Shown: positions 19,424-31,654, counted from the stretch's first letter. The stretch is DNA of 64,000 nucleotides from Cyanobium sp. FGCU6 (GCA_024958655.1 JANWUR010000017.1:1-64000), one strand, 5' to 3'. Notes: generated by a model not told the origin, from the letters alone. A program made the numbers and translations.

Positions 19424-20050
19424 TCAGACCTTCGCCGCGGTGAAGCGCCGCAGCACGCCGTTGATCATGCGCCGTCCCTGCTCATCGCTGTAGCGGTTGG
19501 CCAGTTCCACGGCCTCATTGCAGGCCACGGCGGGAGGCGCGGCGAAATCCTCGAGATCCACCACCGCCAGCCTCAGAATGTCACGGTCGATCCGAGGCAG
19601 GCGACCCAGGCGCCAGCCCTCCATCACGCCATCGAGACGGGCATCGATCTGGCCACGGCCCTTGAGAACGGCCCGCACCCGCTCCACCGCTCCGCGACGC
19701 ACCTCCTCCTGATCGGAGAGCAGCAGAAGCCTGGGAAGCTCCAGACTGGCGGACAGACGGTTCAGAGCCTGCTCGGCGTGGGCCAGACCGCCCTGCAGGT
19801 GTTCACGCACCTTCGGCAGCTGCCCCTCGCCACCCTCCTGAAGCTCGCTGTCCAGCAGATCCTGCTGGGCCTGCTGCAGGTCCTCGGCCGAGCGGTCGAG
19901 GGCGTCGCGCACGTGCTGGCTGAGGCTGGCCAGGGCCTGATGGAGCAGGGCCTCGAGCGACGTGTCGGCGGCGACGGGGGCGCCGCTGCGGTCGCTGGTC
20001 TGGCCGAGCATCAGCAGGGCCAGTTCACGGGAGAGGGTGCGACTCTGCAT
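19424..20050 (-). CDS. nusB: Transcription antitermination factor NusB
   Basis: A 208-residue NusB. The N-terminal part (MQSRTLSRELALLMLGQ) and the all-helical C-terminal domain with IDRDILRLAVVDLE and NEAVELANRYSDEQGRRMINGVL are typical; NusB binds boxA RNA with NusE for rRNA antitermination. There is a central insertion of about 40 Gln/Glu-rich residues, as in other cyanobacterial NusB proteins. The ATG at 20050 overlaps the stop of the DUF502 gene (ATGA), which fixes the start. A longer in-frame start at 20221 would lie inside that gene. Confidence 0.93.
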   Translation of the reverse strand: MQSRTLSRELALLMLGQTSDRSGAPVAADTSLEALLHQALASLSQHVRDALDRSAEDLQQAQQDLLDSELQEGGEGQLPKVREHLQGGLAHAEQALNRLSASLELPRLLLLSDQEEVRRGAVERVRAVLKGRGQIDARLDGVMEGWRLGRLPRIDRDILRLAVVDLEDFAAPPAVACNEAVELANRYSDEQGRRMINGVLRRFTAAKV

Positions 20051-20790
20051 CAGGAGAGCTGGGGGGCCCGCAGCTGGGCCATCAGGCTGGAGAAGCTGCG
20101 GCTGGATGAGGGTTCCTTGTCGTCGGGGCTGACGATGCCGGCGGAGATGATCGTGCGGAAGGCATCCTCGACGCTGAGGTCGATGTCCCTCACAGAAGTT
20201 TCGGGCACGACGGCGTACCAACCTGTCGTGGGGTTAGGGGCGGTGGGAATGAACACGCTCAGCATCGTGTCCTCGAAATCAGCCTGCAGCGATGAGGCCA
20301 GCACGCCGGTGACGAAGCCGAGGGCATAGAGGCCGGGCCGGGGGTATTCCACCAGCACCACCCGGCGGAAGCGGCTCGAATTGTCCCGCAGGAAGGTTTC
20401 CAGGAGCTGCTTGAGCGTCTTGTAGACCGACCCGGCCAGAGGAATGCGCAGCAGGGTCCCCTCCCCGAACTCCAGCAGCCAGCGACCGACGATGTTGCGG
20501 GCCATCAGGCCGATCAGCAGGATCCCCAGCAGAGGAACGAGCAGGCCCACACCGAGGTTGATCAGCTCCTGAAGGAGCGGATTGAGGGTGTTGAAGGGGT
20601 TGAACTGCTTGGGGATCGACGTGAGGAACGCCAGGACGAAGCGGCTCACGGTGGTGGCCAGCCAGATGGTGGTGGCCAGGGGGATCACCACCAGGAGCCC
20701 GGCGATCAGGTCGTTCTTCAGGTCCTGCTGGAGACGGCTTCCCAGCGGCTCATCGGATCTGGGACTGGAGGGGACCAAGGCCGGGGGCAT
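20050..20790 (-). CDS. DUF502 family membrane protein
   Basis: A 246-residue protein of the DUF502 family, widespread in cyanobacteria and plant chloroplasts; its biochemical role is not established. Two hydrophobic segments (about 31-55 and 75-100) sit near the N-terminus, followed by a soluble region with the family motif IPLAGSVYKTLKQ. The ATG at 20790 is preferred over a TTG four codons upstream. The stop overlaps the nusB start, so both are translated from one message. Confidence 0.88.
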   Translation of the reverse strand: MPPALVPSSPRSDEPLGSRLQQDLKNDLIAGLLVVIPLATTIWLATTVSRFVLAFLTSIPKQFNPFNTLNPLLQELINLGVGLLVPLLGILLIGLMARNIVGRWLLEFGEGTLLRIPLAGSVYKTLKQLLETFLRDNSSRFRRVVLVEYPRPGLYALGFVTGVLASSLQADFEDTMLSVFIPTAPNPTTGWYAVVPETSVRDIDLSVEDAFRTIISAGIVSPDDKEPSSSRSFSSLMAQLRAPQLS

Positions 20791-20822
20791 GGGCGGAACC
20801 AAACCCTAACCAGCGGGCCTGC

Positions 20823-21473
20823 TCAGAGCACGCTGCCGAGGCAGAGGATGGTGAAGGCGATGATCAGCACGATGGCCCCGCCGGAACCGGCATAACGGCG
20901 CTGACTGAGGGTGACCTTGCTGGTCTGCTCCGTCTGCTTGAACTGCTCCTCCAGCTGGCTGAGCTGACGATCGATGAAGGCCCTGGCGGACTGGGTCTTC
21001 TGAGCTTCGGTGGCCCCTGCAGGAACCTGGCCGCTGGCCTCGGCCTGCCGGATCAGCTGCTGCAGGAGGGCGGGATCACGACTCTGCTGGCGCGCCATTT
21101 CCAGTTGCCCCTTCTTGGCGGCGAGTTGCTGATCGGCCTGCTGCTGCAGGATCTGATCACCACCGAAGGCGATCGGCAGCGACGCCGTGAGCAACACCGC
21201 CAGCAGACCGCTGAGCAGGCAAACGGTCCAGAGAATGGGGGTGCGGGCCTCGCTCGCATCCTCAAGCCGGGAGGAGAGATACATGAGCAACAGACCGATC
21301 AGGGCCATCGGCGACTGGTTGATCAGTCGCTCGACCACCAATTGGCGGAACGGCTCAGAGCCCCAGTCCCACAGCACCAGCACCCCGATCAGCTGCAGGG
21401 CGGTCAGCACGACCAGGGTGATGCCCATCCAGCGCAGCAGGGGACTGAACCTGGTGGAGGAACTGACGGTCAC
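20823..21473 (-). CDS. HpsJ-like membrane protein
   Basis: A ~216-residue protein with four predicted membrane segments (about 12-33, 45-62, 75-97 and 192-212) and a long polar, Gln-rich helical stretch between the third and fourth (about 100-185). The layout matches the cyanobacterial HpsJ family, named from a hormogonium polysaccharide locus of filamentous species. Unicellular members have unknown roles. The best start is a GTG at 21473 (MTVSSSTRF). The reading frame stays open antisense through queG, but that part is not coding. Confidence 0.7.
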   Translation of the reverse strand: MTVSSSTRFSPLLRWMGITLVVLTALQLIGVLVLWDWGSEPFRQLVVERLINQSPMALIGLLLMYLSSRLEDASEARTPILWTVCLLSGLLAVLLTASLPIAFGGDQILQQQADQQLAAKKGQLEMARQQSRDPALLQQLIRQAEASGQVPAGATEAQKTQSARAFIDRQLSQLEEQFKQTEQTSKVTLSQRRYAGSGGAIVLIIAFTILCLGSVL

Positions 21474-21527
21474 GCTGACGGTCCTAACTGCTGGGGACTT
21501 TACCGGCACTGCGCGAAGGCTCCAGCG

Positions 21528-22484
21528 ATGAAGGGCACCGATCTGCACGGCCTCACCGCGGAGCTGAAGGCGGAGGCGGCAGCACTGGGCTTCGACCCGG
21601 TGGGCATCGCCGCCGTCCCCGGAGGTCCGCGGCTGCAGATGCGCAGCGCGTCCCTCGAGCGCTGGTTGGCGGCCGGCCACCAGGCCGACATGGCCTGGAT
21701 GGCCGATCCCCGCCGCCGTGCCGTGGAGAGCCTCCTGCCGGGCGTGCAGGCCCTGGTGGCCGCGGCCCTGCCCCATCACGTGAGCGCCCAGCGAAGGCCG
21801 GGATCCCTGAAGGTGGCCCGCTACGGGTGGGGACGCGACTACCACCGACTGATCGATGGCCGTCTGCGGCGCCTCGGACGCTGGCTGGAAACCCGGGCCC
21901 CCGGCAGCGCCTGGCGGGTGTGTGTGGACAGCGCGCCACTGATGGACAAGGCCTGGGCGGAGGAGGCCGGGCTGGGCTGGATCGGCAAGAACGGCAATCT
22001 CATCGACCGGCACCGGGGCTCCTGGCTGTTGCTGGGTCATCTGCTCACCACCCTGCCCCTCCCCCCTGACGCGCCGGCGCCCTCGCTGTGCGGCCGCTGC
22101 CGCCGCTGCCTCGACGCCTGCCCCACCGGGGCACTGCCCGAGCCGTTTGTGGTCGATGCCCGACGCTGCATCGCGTACCACACGATCGAGAACCGCGATC
22201 CGCTGCTGCCGCAGGAGATTGCGGCCTCCCTGGAGGGCTGGGTGGCCGGCTGTGATCTCTGTCAGGAGGTCTGTCCCTGGAACGGCCCCAAGCTGACGAG
22301 CTCCGATGATCCTGATCTGCAGCCGCGTTCGTGGCTGCTGGATCTGCGGGCCGAGGAGGCCCTCGGCTGGAGCGACGACCAATGGGACGAGCGGCTGCGG
22401 GCCTCGGCCCTTCGCCGGATCAAGCCATGGATGTGGCAGCGCAATCTGCGGGCCGCCGTGGGAGAAAAGCCGGCGGATCCCTAG
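21528..22484 (+). CDS. queG: Epoxyqueuosine reductase QueG
   Basis: A 318-residue cobalamin- and iron-sulfur-dependent enzyme that reduces epoxyqueuosine to queuosine in tRNA. The QueG N-domain contains YGWGRDYHRL and the segment VCVDSAPLMDKAWAEEAGLGWIGKN. Two 4Fe-4S clusters are set by CGRCRRCLDACPTGAL and CDLCQEVCPW. The usual C-terminal HEAT-like region is short, as in other cyanobacterial copies. It is divergent from the HpsJ-like gene with 54 bp between starts. Confidence 0.94.
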   Translation: MKGTDLHGLTAELKAEAAALGFDPVGIAAVPGGPRLQMRSASLERWLAAGHQADMAWMADPRRRAVESLLPGVQALVAAALPHHVSAQRRPGSLKVARYGWGRDYHRLIDGRLRRLGRWLETRAPGSAWRVCVDSAPLMDKAWAEEAGLGWIGKNGNLIDRHRGSWLLLGHLLTTLPLPPDAPAPSLCGRCRRCLDACPTGALPEPFVVDARRCIAYHTIENRDPLLPQEIAASLEGWVAGCDLCQEVCPWNGPKLTSSDDPDLQPRSWLLDLRAEEALGWSDDQWDERLRASALRRIKPWMWQRNLRAAVGEKPADP

Positions 22485-22510
22485 GCTGGCTCCATTCCTG
22501 CCATAGCTCC

Positions 22511-23404
22511 GTGGGTCGCCGCCGCAGGCTTCTCTTTCTCACCCTGCCCCTGGTCACGACCCTGCTGCTCGGAACGAGCCTCCCCGCCCGGGCCATCATT
22601 CCCTACGTGTACCTGCCCCAGGACAAGGAACTGGAGGGGGCGGGGCTGGGGATCGCCCAGGCGGCCACCCGGCTGCTGCGGCTGGGACAGGCCGAAGATG
22701 CCGCACGGCTGGCCGAACTCACGGTGCGGCTCCTGCCGGACAATCCGCAGAGCTGGGTGCTGCTGGCGGAGGCTCACCTGCGCAGCAACAAGACCGACAA
22801 GGCGCTCTATGCCCTGAGCCGGGCGAAGGAGCTCGATCCCAATAACCCCGGCATCTGGTTCGCTGAGGGGTCACTGGCCCTGCGCAACGGCAAACCCGGT
22901 GAAGCCCTCACACTGCTGCGCAAGGGGCTGCAGCTGGATCCGAAGAACGCCAGCGCCTATTTCGATCTCGGGAACGCCCAGCTGCTGCTCGGCGAGCCCA
23001 ATGCCGCCCTGGGCTCATTCGAGCAAGCCTCCGGCCTGCGCAAGGACTTCTGGGAGGCGATCAACAACCAGGGCCTGGTGCTGTTCGAAGCCGGCCGCAC
23101 CGGTGAGGCGGTGAATCGCTGGCGGCGCGTGCTGAAGATCAAGCCCGACGCCGCCGAAACCACCCTGGCTCTCGCCACGGCCCTCTTCGGCGGCGGCGAG
23201 AGCAACCGCAGGGAGGCGATCCGGCTGACGGAAGCTGCGCTGGCAGCCGATCCCAACTACGTGCTCGACAGTTTCCAGAAGGAGCAGCTGTGGGGTCCGA
23301 AACTGCGGGCGGCCTCCCGGCAGCTTCTGGCCCTGCCCGAGCTCAAGCCCGCCGTGGAGCGGGCCACCGCCAACGCCTCGGGCACCAGCGACAGCGAGGA
23401 ATGA
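22511..23404 (+). CDS. Exported TPR-repeat protein
   Basis: A 297-residue protein with an N-terminal signal sequence (basic RRRR, then a Leu/Thr-rich core ending ...SLPARA near residue 27) and about five tetratricopeptide repeats (about 55-235, for example ALYALSRAKELDPNNP). TPRs are scaffolds for protein contacts; the partner is unknown. The start is a GTG at 22511, chosen because it gives a good signal peptide; the frame upstream overlaps queG. The gene lies between queG and the topoisomerase gene on the same strand. Confidence 0.82.
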   Translation: MGRRRRLLFLTLPLVTTLLLGTSLPARAIIPYVYLPQDKELEGAGLGIAQAATRLLRLGQAEDAARLAELTVRLLPDNPQSWVLLAEAHLRSNKTDKALYALSRAKELDPNNPGIWFAEGSLALRNGKPGEALTLLRKGLQLDPKNASAYFDLGNAQLLLGEPNAALGSFEQASGLRKDFWEAINNQGLVLFEAGRTGEAVNRWRRVLKIKPDAAETTLALATALFGGGESNRREAIRLTEAALAADPNYVLDSFQKEQLWGPKLRAASRQLLALPELKPAVERATANASGTSDSEE

Positions 23405-23459
23405 GCGCCGGCCGCGATCTGTAGGCTGAGCGCCTTCCGCCCCACAGCCCCAGGACCGG

Positions 23460-25934
23460 ATGGCCGAGGAGCGCCCCGAGCCACGCATCGAGCCGATCGC
23501 CCTGCATCAGGAGATGCAGCGCTCCTACCTCGAGTACGCGATGAGCGTGATCGTGGGTCGGGCCCTGCCGGACGTGCGCGACGGGCTCAAACCGGTGCAG
23601 CGGCGCATCCTGTTCGCGATGCACGAACTCGGGCTCACTCCCGACCGCCCCTACCGCAAATGCGCCCGGGTCGTGGGCGATGTGCTGGGCAAGTACCACC
23701 CCCATGGCGACCAGGCGGTGTACGACGCCCTGGTGCGGCTGGTGCAGACCTTTGCCAGCCGCCACCCCCTGCTCGACGGCCATGGCAACTTCGGCTCGGT
23801 CGACGACGACCCGCCGGCGGCGATGCGCTACACCGAAACGCGGCTGGCGCCGATCGCCAACGAGGGCCTGCTCGATGAGATCGGCGAGGACACCGTCGAC
23901 TTCGCCCCCAACTTCGACGGCTCCCAGCAGGAACCCACCGTGCTGCCGGCCCAACTGCCCTTCCTGCTGCTCAACGGCTGCAGCGGCATCGCCGTGGGCA
24001 TGGCCACCAGCATCCCTCCCCACAACCTGGGGGAGGTGGTGGATGCCCTGATCGCCCTGATCCGCAAACCCGACACCAGCGACGAGAAACTGCTGGCCAT
24101 GGTGCCGGGGCCCGATTTCCCCACCGGCGGAGAGGTGCTGGTCGGCTCTGGGTTGCGCGACACGTACCTCACCGGCCGAGGCAGCATCCCGATGCGTGGC
24201 GTGGCCCATTGCGAGGAGGTGCAGCCCGGCAAGGGTCGCCACCGGCGCAGCGCGATCGTGGTGACCGAGCTTCCCTATCAGCTGAGCAAGGCGGGCTGGA
24301 TCGAGAAGCTGGCGGAACAGGTGAACGAGGGCAGGATCACGGGCATCGCCGACATCCGCGACGAGAGCGATCGTGACGGCATGCGCGTGGTGGTGGAACT
24401 CCGACGCGATGCCAATGCGGAAGCCGTGCTGGCGGAGCTGCAGCGTCGCACCGCCCTGCAGAGCAACTTCGGCGCCATCCTGCTGGCGCTTGTGAACGGT
24501 CAGCCTGTGCAGCTGACGCTGCGGGAGCTGCTCCAGCGGTTCCTGGAGTACAGGGAACTCACCCTCATCCGCCGCACCCGCCACGCCCTCAGGCGCTGCG
24601 AGGACCGGCTGGAGGTGGTGGAAGGCCTGATCAAGGCCCTCGACCGGCTGAAGGAGGTGATCGAGATGATCACCGCCGCGGCCGATGCCGCCAGCGCCCG
24701 GGCGAGCCTGCAGGTGCACCTGGATCTGAGCGAACGCCAGGCGGATGCGGTGCTGGCGATGCCCCTGCGCCGACTCACCGGGCTGGAGCAGGAAGGCCTG
24801 CGCCGGGAAGCCGACGATCTGCGGGAGGAGCGGGCCAGCCTGCGCCACCTGCTCGACGACCGCACGGCGCTGCTGGACGCGATGGTGAGCGAACTGAAGG
24901 CGCTGAGGAAGCGCTATGCCACGCCGCGTCGCACCCGGCTGGTGGAGGGGGGCGATGAGCTGGTGGCCCAGCGGTCCGCGGCCGTGCGACCGAACGCCGA
25001 GGCCCAACGGCTGCAGGCCTTCGAGGCCCTGGCGGGGGACAGCAGGCTGCTGGTGCAGGACGACGGCAACGTGCGGGTGGTGACCCCCCAGGTGCTGGGG
25101 CGCCTGCACCTTGAGGAGCCCTGCCCCTTCGGCGATCATCCCGCTCCCGCCCGGCTGATCCTGCCCACCGCCGGCCAGCCGGGGGTGCTGGCCTTCACCG
25201 CCGACGGACGGGTGGCCCTGCTGCGCTGGGAATTCTCCGCCCAGACGCCCGGAAGCCTGGAAAGGTTCCTGCCGGAGAGCCTGGCCGGCGAACGGGTGGT
25301 GCAGGTGCTGCCGCTGCCGACACCACCGCAGGGCAGCCTGGGCCTGCTGAGCAGCGACGGCCGCTTCAAGCGGCTGCCGATCGAGGAGTTCCTGGAGCTT
25401 TCGGGCCGGGCCGCCACCGTGCTGAAGCTGAGGGACGGCGTGGTGCTGCAGCGCGTGGTGGCCTGCGACGATCGGCACGATCTGGTGGTGGCCAGCAGCA
25501 CCGGCCGGCTGCTGCGGCTGGCGATGAACGAGGCGAATCTGCCGGTGATGGGCCGCGCCGCCCAGGGGCCGGTCCTGCTGAGGTTGCTCCCGGGCGAGCA
25601 GGTGGTGGGGGCCGTCACCGCCACCGCCGATGGGCAGGTGCTGCTGGCCACCCGACGCGGCCGCATCAAGCGACTGGCGATGGCGGGTCTGCGCCTCTGC
25701 CAGCGGGGCGACCTGGGGCAGATCGGCATCCGCTTCCTGGAGCGCGACGACCGGCTCGTCGACCTGCAGACCGACGATGCGCCGGTGGTGGGGATACGGG
25801 TGCGTGGGGGCAGCGGCAGCCTGCGGTTCCTGGCCGCGGATCTGGCGGTGGAGGAGGCCGACGGCTCCGGCGATGCCCTCGGGCTTCCCGATGGAACGGA
25901 ACTGGCGGGGCTGGTTCCCCTGGTCGGCCGATGA
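23460..25934 (+). CDS. Type II DNA topoisomerase subunit A (GyrA/ParC family)
   Basis: An 824-residue GyrA/ParC-family protein. The breakage-reunion domain holds the catalytic tyrosine Y124 in MRYTETRL, the winged-helix motif [17 protein letters not shown], and a coiled coil at about 360-480. The C-terminal beta-pinwheel (about 520-824) lacks a recognisable GyrA box (QRRGGKG-like), which gyrases need to wrap DNA. It may therefore be the second, ParC-like A subunit that picocyanobacteria carry beside GyrA, as I recall for the gene at this syntenic place. A phytochelatin-synthase-like gene overlaps its stop by 4 bp. Confidence 0.9.
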   Translation: MAEERPEPRIEPIALHQEMQRSYLEYAMSVIVGRALPDVRDGLKPVQRRILFAMHELGLTPDRPYRKCARVVGDVLGKYHPHGDQAVYDALVRLVQTFASRHPLLDGHGNFGSVDDDPPAAMRYTETRLAPIANEGLLDEIGEDTVDFAPNFDGSQQEPTVLPAQLPFLLLNGCSGIAVGMATSIPPHNLGEVVDALIALIRKPDTSDEKLLAMVPGPDFPTGGEVLVGSGLRDTYLTGRGSIPMRGVAHCEEVQPGKGRHRRSAIVVTELPYQLSKAGWIEKLAEQVNEGRITGIADIRDESDRDGMRVVVELRRDANAEAVLAELQRRTALQSNFGAILLALVNGQPVQLTLRELLQRFLEYRELTLIRRTRHALRRCEDRLEVVEGLIKALDRLKEVIEMITAAADAASARASLQVHLDLSERQADAVLAMPLRRLTGLEQEGLRREADDLREERASLRHLLDDRTALLDAMVSELKALRKRYATPRRTRLVEGGDELVAQRSAAVRPNAEAQRLQAFEALAGDSRLLVQDDGNVRVVTPQVLGRLHLEEPCPFGDHPAPARLILPTAGQPGVLAFTADGRVALLRWEFSAQTPGSLERFLPESLAGERVVQVLPLPTPPQGSLGLLSSDGRFKRLPIEEFLELSGRAATVLKLRDGVVLQRVVACDDRHDLVVASSTGRLLRLAMNEANLPVMGRAAQGPVLLRLLPGEQVVGAVTATADGQVLLATRRGRIKRLAMAGLRLCQRGDLGQIGIRFLERDDRLVDLQTDDAPVVGIRVRGGSGSLRFLAADLAVEEADGSGDALGLPDGTELAGLVPLVGR

Positions 25935-26737
25935 AACGAACGCGCGGCCCGATCCGGCGGTACCGGTCCGGCCTGGGGATCGCGGTCCTCGCCACGTCTC
26001 TGGTGGTGCTGGCCAGCGACGTCCCCACGCGCGCCAGCCCGGTGGTGGGGGCCGCGGCCCCGGTTCCCCTGGCGGGTGACGAGGGTCAGGCGCTGCTGCG
26101 CCGCAGCAAGGCTCAGGTCGACTTCACCCCCCTGGTGCAGGAGTTCCTCACCCAGGCCAACCTGGCTTACTGCGGCGTGGCCAGTGCCGTGATGGCCCTC
26201 AACAGCCTCGCGGTGCCGGCCCCGCCGGCGGCCGGGTACGGCCGTTATCGGTTCTGGACCCAGGACAACCTCTTCCAGCCCGCCACGGAACCTTTCGTGC
26301 GGCCGAATCGGGTGGCCCGGGAAGGCATGACCCTGGAACAGCTGGCGGGGCTGCTCGAACGCAACGGCCTGAAGGTGCAGTGGTGGACAGCGGATCGGTT
26401 TGACGTCGCCTCCCTGCGGGGGCTGCTGCGACGCAGCCTCGCCGATCCCGGCGACCGGCTGCTGGTGAACTACGACCGGCCGCTTCTGGGCCAGGCCGGC
26501 GGCGGCCACATCTCGCCCCTGGCCGCCTACGACGCCGGCAGCGACCGGGTGCTGATCCTCGATGTCGCCCGTTACCGCTACCCCTCCGTCTGGGTGCGAC
26601 TGGAGGATCTGCTGCGGGCGATGCGCAGCGTCGACAGCACATCCGGCCGCAGCCGGGGGCTGGTACGGGTCAGCGCTCCGCCGGCATCAGGGGAGCCACC
26701 GCCGTCAGGAACCGTTCGGCCACCCGGTCCCAGCTGA
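25931..26737 (+). CDS. Phytochelatin synthase family protein
   Basis: A 268-residue protein with an N-terminal hydrophobic segment (about 15-36) that looks like a signal or anchor sequence, followed by a papain-like phytochelatin synthase domain. The catalytic triad is visible: C81 in [15 protein letters not shown]193 in [12 protein letters not shown], and D211 in [12 protein letters not shown]. Bacterial single-domain members mainly cut glycine from glutathione or glutathione conjugates and make few phytochelatins. The ATG overlaps the topoisomerase stop (ATGA). The Pro-rich C-terminus overlaps the opposite-strand glycosyltransferase gene by 68 bp. Confidence 0.88.
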   Translation: MKRTRGPIRRYRSGLGIAVLATSLVVLASDVPTRASPVVGAAAPVPLAGDEGQALLRRSKAQVDFTPLVQEFLTQANLAYCGVASAVMALNSLAVPAPPAAGYGRYRFWTQDNLFQPATEPFVRPNRVAREGMTLEQLAGLLERNGLKVQWWTADRFDVASLRGLLRRSLADPGDRLLVNYDRPLLGQAGGGHISPLAAYDAGSDRVLILDVARYRYPSVWVRLEDLLRAMRSVDSTSGRSRGLVRVSAPPASGEPPPSGTVRPPGPS

Positions 26738-27755
26738 ACGCGGCCACGTGGGCACGGCCGAAACTGCGGCAGCGGTCCTGCAGCCCGGGATCCTCCAGAA
26801 GCTGGAGCAGGGCAGCGGCCAGGGCCGCCGGATCCCTTGGGGGCACCAGCAGCCCTGCCTGGCCGTGGGGAACCACCTCCGGGATCGCGGCCGCCGTTGT
26901 GCTCACCACCGGCAGGCCAGCGGCCATGGCCTCCAGGAAAACGATGCCGAACCCCTCCTGTTCCGAAGGGAGGCAGAAGACGCTGGCACGGCCGTACCAG
27001 GCCCTGACCTCGGCGTCGCTGGCCAGGGCGCCCAGAAGATCCGCCTTTCCTTGCAGCCCCAGCCGCCGCACGAGGGCCACCAGCTCGCCATGCTCTGGAC
27101 CATCGCCGATCACCGTGAGCCGGGCCTGGGGCAGGCGCTGAACCACCGTGGCGAAGGCCGTGATCAGATCGGCGATGCGCTTGCGGGGATACTGCCGTGC
27201 CACGCAGAGCACGCGGAACGGCTGCCGATCCGGAGCAGCGGCGTTAGTGCCCTGCGGTTGCCAGAGCGAGAGATCAATCCCCTCGGGCACCTGTCGCAGC
27301 CGTTCGGGTGTCACGCCGTAATGGGTGAGGATCCGCTCGCAGCAGTAGTGGCTGGTGGAGAGCACCAGATCGGCCCGGCGGGCATTGCGCCGTTCGAGCA
27401 GCGCGAGCGTGCCCAGCATCCGCCGCGGCCAGCCCCGCTCACAGCGGGCCTCCTCGGCCAGCACCCCCTTGATGGAGCAGACGTAGGGCACCGGGCAGAC
27501 GCCCGCGAGGCGGAAGCCATCGATGTCGAAGCCCACGATCAGGTCGTAGGCGCTGCTGCGGAGGCGGTGGGGGAGGCCGAGGTTGTAGGCGAGTCGACGC
27601 GCGAGCAGCGGCAGGCCCGGATCGGCTGGTGGAAGGATCCGCTCCACCCGATGACCCCGGGCCCTGAGGGCCTCGGCCAGGCCGCCGATCGCCACCGCCG
27701 TGCCACTGCCCTCGGCAGCCTGCTGCAGCCAGGAATCGAGGAAGGCGATGCGCAT
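26670..27755 (-). CDS. Glycosyltransferase family 4 protein
   Basis: A 361-residue GT-B fold glycosyltransferase. The N-terminal half has the acceptor-side motif DSWLQQAAEGSG. The C-terminal half has the GT4 donor site: VARQYPRKRI, GDGPE, then SEQEGFGIVFLEAMAAGLPVV (the EX7E region) near residue 265, and PEVV. The sugar donor and acceptor are unknown; cell-envelope or exopolysaccharide synthesis is likely. It starts 10 bp after the purF stop on the same strand. Confidence 0.88.
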   Translation of the reverse strand: MRIAFLDSWLQQAAEGSGTAVAIGGLAEALRARGHRVERILPPADPGLPLLARRLAYNLGLPHRLRSSAYDLIVGFDIDGFRLAGVCPVPYVCSIKGVLAEEARCERGWPRRMLGTLALLERRNARRADLVLSTSHYCCERILTHYGVTPERLRQVPEGIDLSLWQPQGTNAAAPDRQPFRVLCVARQYPRKRIADLITAFATVVQRLPQARLTVIGDGPEHGELVALVRRLGLQGKADLLGALASDAEVRAWYGRASVFCLPSEQEGFGIVFLEAMAAGLPVVSTTAAAIPEVVPHGQAGLLVPPRDPAALAAALLQLLEDPGLQDRCRSFGRAHVAAFSWDRVAERFLTAVAPLMPAER

Positions 27756-27765
27756 CGACGCCGGC

Positions 27766-29244
<1,479 letters not shown>

Positions 29245-29293
29245 GGCTGCGGCTGCCGTCGGAGGAGAACTTCATCCTCGCTCATGGGGTCGC

Positions 29294-31654
29294 TCAGTGG
29301 TCGGGCGGAGGACCGGCCGCAGCGAGCCGGCGGGGGATCGCCTGCTCGTAGCTGCCCCGCAGCGTCTCGATCGGCAGATGCAGCAGGGTGATGCCGGCCT
29401 GCACGAGGCTGAGGCTGGATCCGGCCTCCACCACCCCCAGACAGCGGGCGGGAACGGCCGGCGCGGCCCGGCCGAGGGCTTCGTGCCAGGCTGCGGTGGC
29501 GGCCGGAGGCACACTCACCAGCACCCGCGCACCGCCCTCGGCGAACAGCAGGCGGTCGGGCCGCAGATCGGCGGCGGGCAGTTCGATGTGGGCGCCGAGC
29601 CCGGAGGCGATGCAGCACTCGGCCAGCGCCACCGCCAGGCCCCCGTCGCTGAGGTCGTGGGCGGAGGCCACCAGCCCGGCGGCGATCGCCGAGCGCAGGA
29701 AGGTCTGCACGGCCCGCTCGAGCTCCAGATCCGGCAGAGGTGGGCGTCCGGTGAGGAGGCCGTGGACCACCGCGAGGTAGCTGCTGGCACCAAGGCCCAC
29801 CCGCTCGTCGACGGCGACCTCCAGCGGGGCGCCCAGCAGCCAGATCGCATCCCCCGGTGAGCGCCAGGCCAGGCCCCGCACGTGCTCGAGGTCGTGCACG
29901 AGCCCGATCATGCCCACCACCGGTGTGGGGTGGATGGGCTGAAGGCGGCCGTCTGGGAGGCGGGTTTCGTTGTACAGGGAGACGTTGCCGCCGGTGACCG
30001 GCGTGGCGAGCACGCGACAGGCCTCCGAGAGGCCGCGGCAGGCCATCGCCAGCTGCCAGTAGCCGGTGGCGGTTTCCGGGGAGGGGAAGTTGAGGTTGTC
30101 GGTGACGGCCAGGGGTTCGGCTCCGGTGCAGCTGAGGTTGCGGGCCGCCTCGGCCACCGCCGCCATCCCCCCACGCTCGGGATCGAGGGCCACCCAGCGG
30201 TTGGGGCAGTCGACCACCGCCGCCACACCGCGGCGGGCCGCGGCCATCGCGCCGTCTCCCTGCTGGGGGCGCAGCCGCACCACGGCCGCATCGGCGCCCC
30301 CGGGCGGCACCACGGTGTTGGCCTGCACCTGCTGGTCGTACTGGCGGTACACCCAGCGCTTCGAGCCGATCGTGGGGTCGTCGAGCAGGCGCAGCAGCAC
30401 ATCCGACCAGGGCACGGAGCCGTCGTCGAGGGCGATCCCTGAGGGACCGGCGGCGGGCAGGTGATGCTCGCGCCAGTTCCAGTGCTCGCGGATCTCGGCA
30501 GGGGGCTCGCTGATCAGCTCATGGCGGTTGATCGGCGTGTCGTCGGCCAGGGCGCTGGCGGGCACCTCCGCCGCCACTTCGCCCCGCTGCAGCACCCGCA
30601 CCACGTTCTCCTCCAGCACGCGGCCCACCACCGCCGCCTGCAGGCCCCAGCGGGTGAAGCGTTCCATCAGCGCCTGCTCGCGGCCCGGCTTCACCACAAA
30701 CAGCATCCGCTCCTGGGATTCGCTGAGCAGGAACTCGTAGGGGGTCATGCCGGCCTCGCGGGCGGGCACGCGATCGAGGTCGAGCTCGATGCCCAGGCCG
30801 CCCTTGGCAGCCATCTCCGAGCAGCTGCAGGTGAGGCCGGCGGCGCCCATGTCTTGAGCCGCCACCACATCGCCGCTCTGGAAGGCCTCGAGGCAGGCCT
30901 CGATCAGGCCCTTCTCCAGGAACGGATCGCCCACCTGAACGGCGGGCCGGTCGTCGAGGGAGGCCTCGGTGAGCTCAGCCGAAGCGAAGCTGGCGCCGCC
31001 CATGCCATCGCGGCCGGTGGTGCTGCCCACGTACACCACGGGATAGCCCACCCCCTCGGCGCCGGAGCAGACGATCGCCTCGGTCTCCATCAGCCCGAGG
31101 GCCATGGCGTTCACCAGGGGATTGCCGGAGTAGCTGGGGTCGAAGGCCACCTCCCCGCCCACGGTGGGAACGCCCACGCAGTTGCCGTAGTGGGCGATGC
31201 CGGCCACCACGCCCTCCATCAGGCCCACGTTGCGCTCATCCTCCAGGGGGCCGAAGCGCAGGGCGTTGAGCAGGGCGATCGGGCGTGCGCCCATGGTGAA
31301 GATGTCGCGCAGGATGCCGCCCACGCCCGTGGCCGCCCCCTGGAACGGCTCCACCGCGGAGGGGTGGTTATGGCTCTCGATCTTGAAGGCCAGCCGCTGG
31401 CCCTCACCCAGATCGACCACGCCGGCGTTCTCCCCCGGCCCCACCAGGATGCGGGCGCCGGTGGTGGGGAAGCCCTGCAGCAGCGGCCTGGAGTTGCGGT
31501 AGCAGCAGTGCTCCGACCACATCACCCCGAACATGCCCAGCTCGGCGCGGTTGGGGGCGCGGCCGAGGCGGCGGCAGATCTCGTCGTAGTCGGCCTGGCT
31601 GAGGTTCTCCTTCTTCAGCGCCTCGGGCACCGAGTACGAGGGGGAGGCCACCAC
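29294..31654 (-). CDS. purL: Phosphoribosylformylglycinamidine synthase subunit PurL
   Basis: A 786-residue small-type PurL, the ATP-dependent synthetase subunit that works with PurQ and PurS. Motifs include [13 protein letters not shown] near residue 48, [28 protein letters not shown] (first ATP site), and the duplicated second half with GGNVSLYNE and [16 protein letters not shown]. The length fits the three-subunit form rather than the ~1300-residue single-chain form. The start is a GTG at 31654. purF follows directly, giving a purine pair next to dnaN. Confidence 0.97.
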   Translation of the reverse strand: MVASPSYSVPEALKKENLSQADYDEICRRLGRAPNRAELGMFGVMWSEHCCYRNSRPLLQGFPTTGARILVGPGENAGVVDLGEGQRLAFKIESHNHPSAVEPFQGAATGVGGILRDIFTMGARPIALLNALRFGPLEDERNVGLMEGVVAGIAHYGNCVGVPTVGGEVAFDPSYSGNPLVNAMALGLMETEAIVCSGAEGVGYPVVYVGSTTGRDGMGGASFASAELTEASLDDRPAVQVGDPFLEKGLIEACLEAFQSGDVVAAQDMGAAGLTCSCSEMAAKGGLGIELDLDRVPAREAGMTPYEFLLSESQERMLFVVKPGREQALMERFTRWGLQAAVVGRVLEENVVRVLQRGEVAAEVPASALADDTPINRHELISEPPAEIREHWNWREHHLPAAGPSGIALDDGSVPWSDVLLRLLDDPTIGSKRWVYRQYDQQVQANTVVPPGGADAAVVRLRPQQGDGAMAAARRGVAAVVDCPNRWVALDPERGGMAAVAEAARNLSCTGAEPLAVTDNLNFPSPETATGYWQLAMACRGLSEACRVLATPVTGGNVSLYNETRLPDGRLQPIHPTPVVGMIGLVHDLEHVRGLAWRSPGDAIWLLGAPLEVAVDERVGLGASSYLAVVHGLLTGRPPLPDLELERAVQTFLRSAIAAGLVASAHDLSDGGLAVALAECCIASGLGAHIELPAADLRPDRLLFAEGGARVLVSVPPAATAAWHEALGRAAPAVPARCLGVVEAGSSLSLVQAGITLLHLPIETLRGSYEQAIPRRLAAAGPPPDH

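Noticed and set aside
17981-20329. 782-codon plus-strand frame opposite ftsY and nusB
   Set aside because: Runs antisense through three recognised genes; repetitive Gly/Arg/His composition.
23343-25478. 711-codon minus-strand frame opposite the topoisomerase gene
   Set aside because: Mirror frame of a certain gene; His/Gln/Gly-rich with no family pattern.
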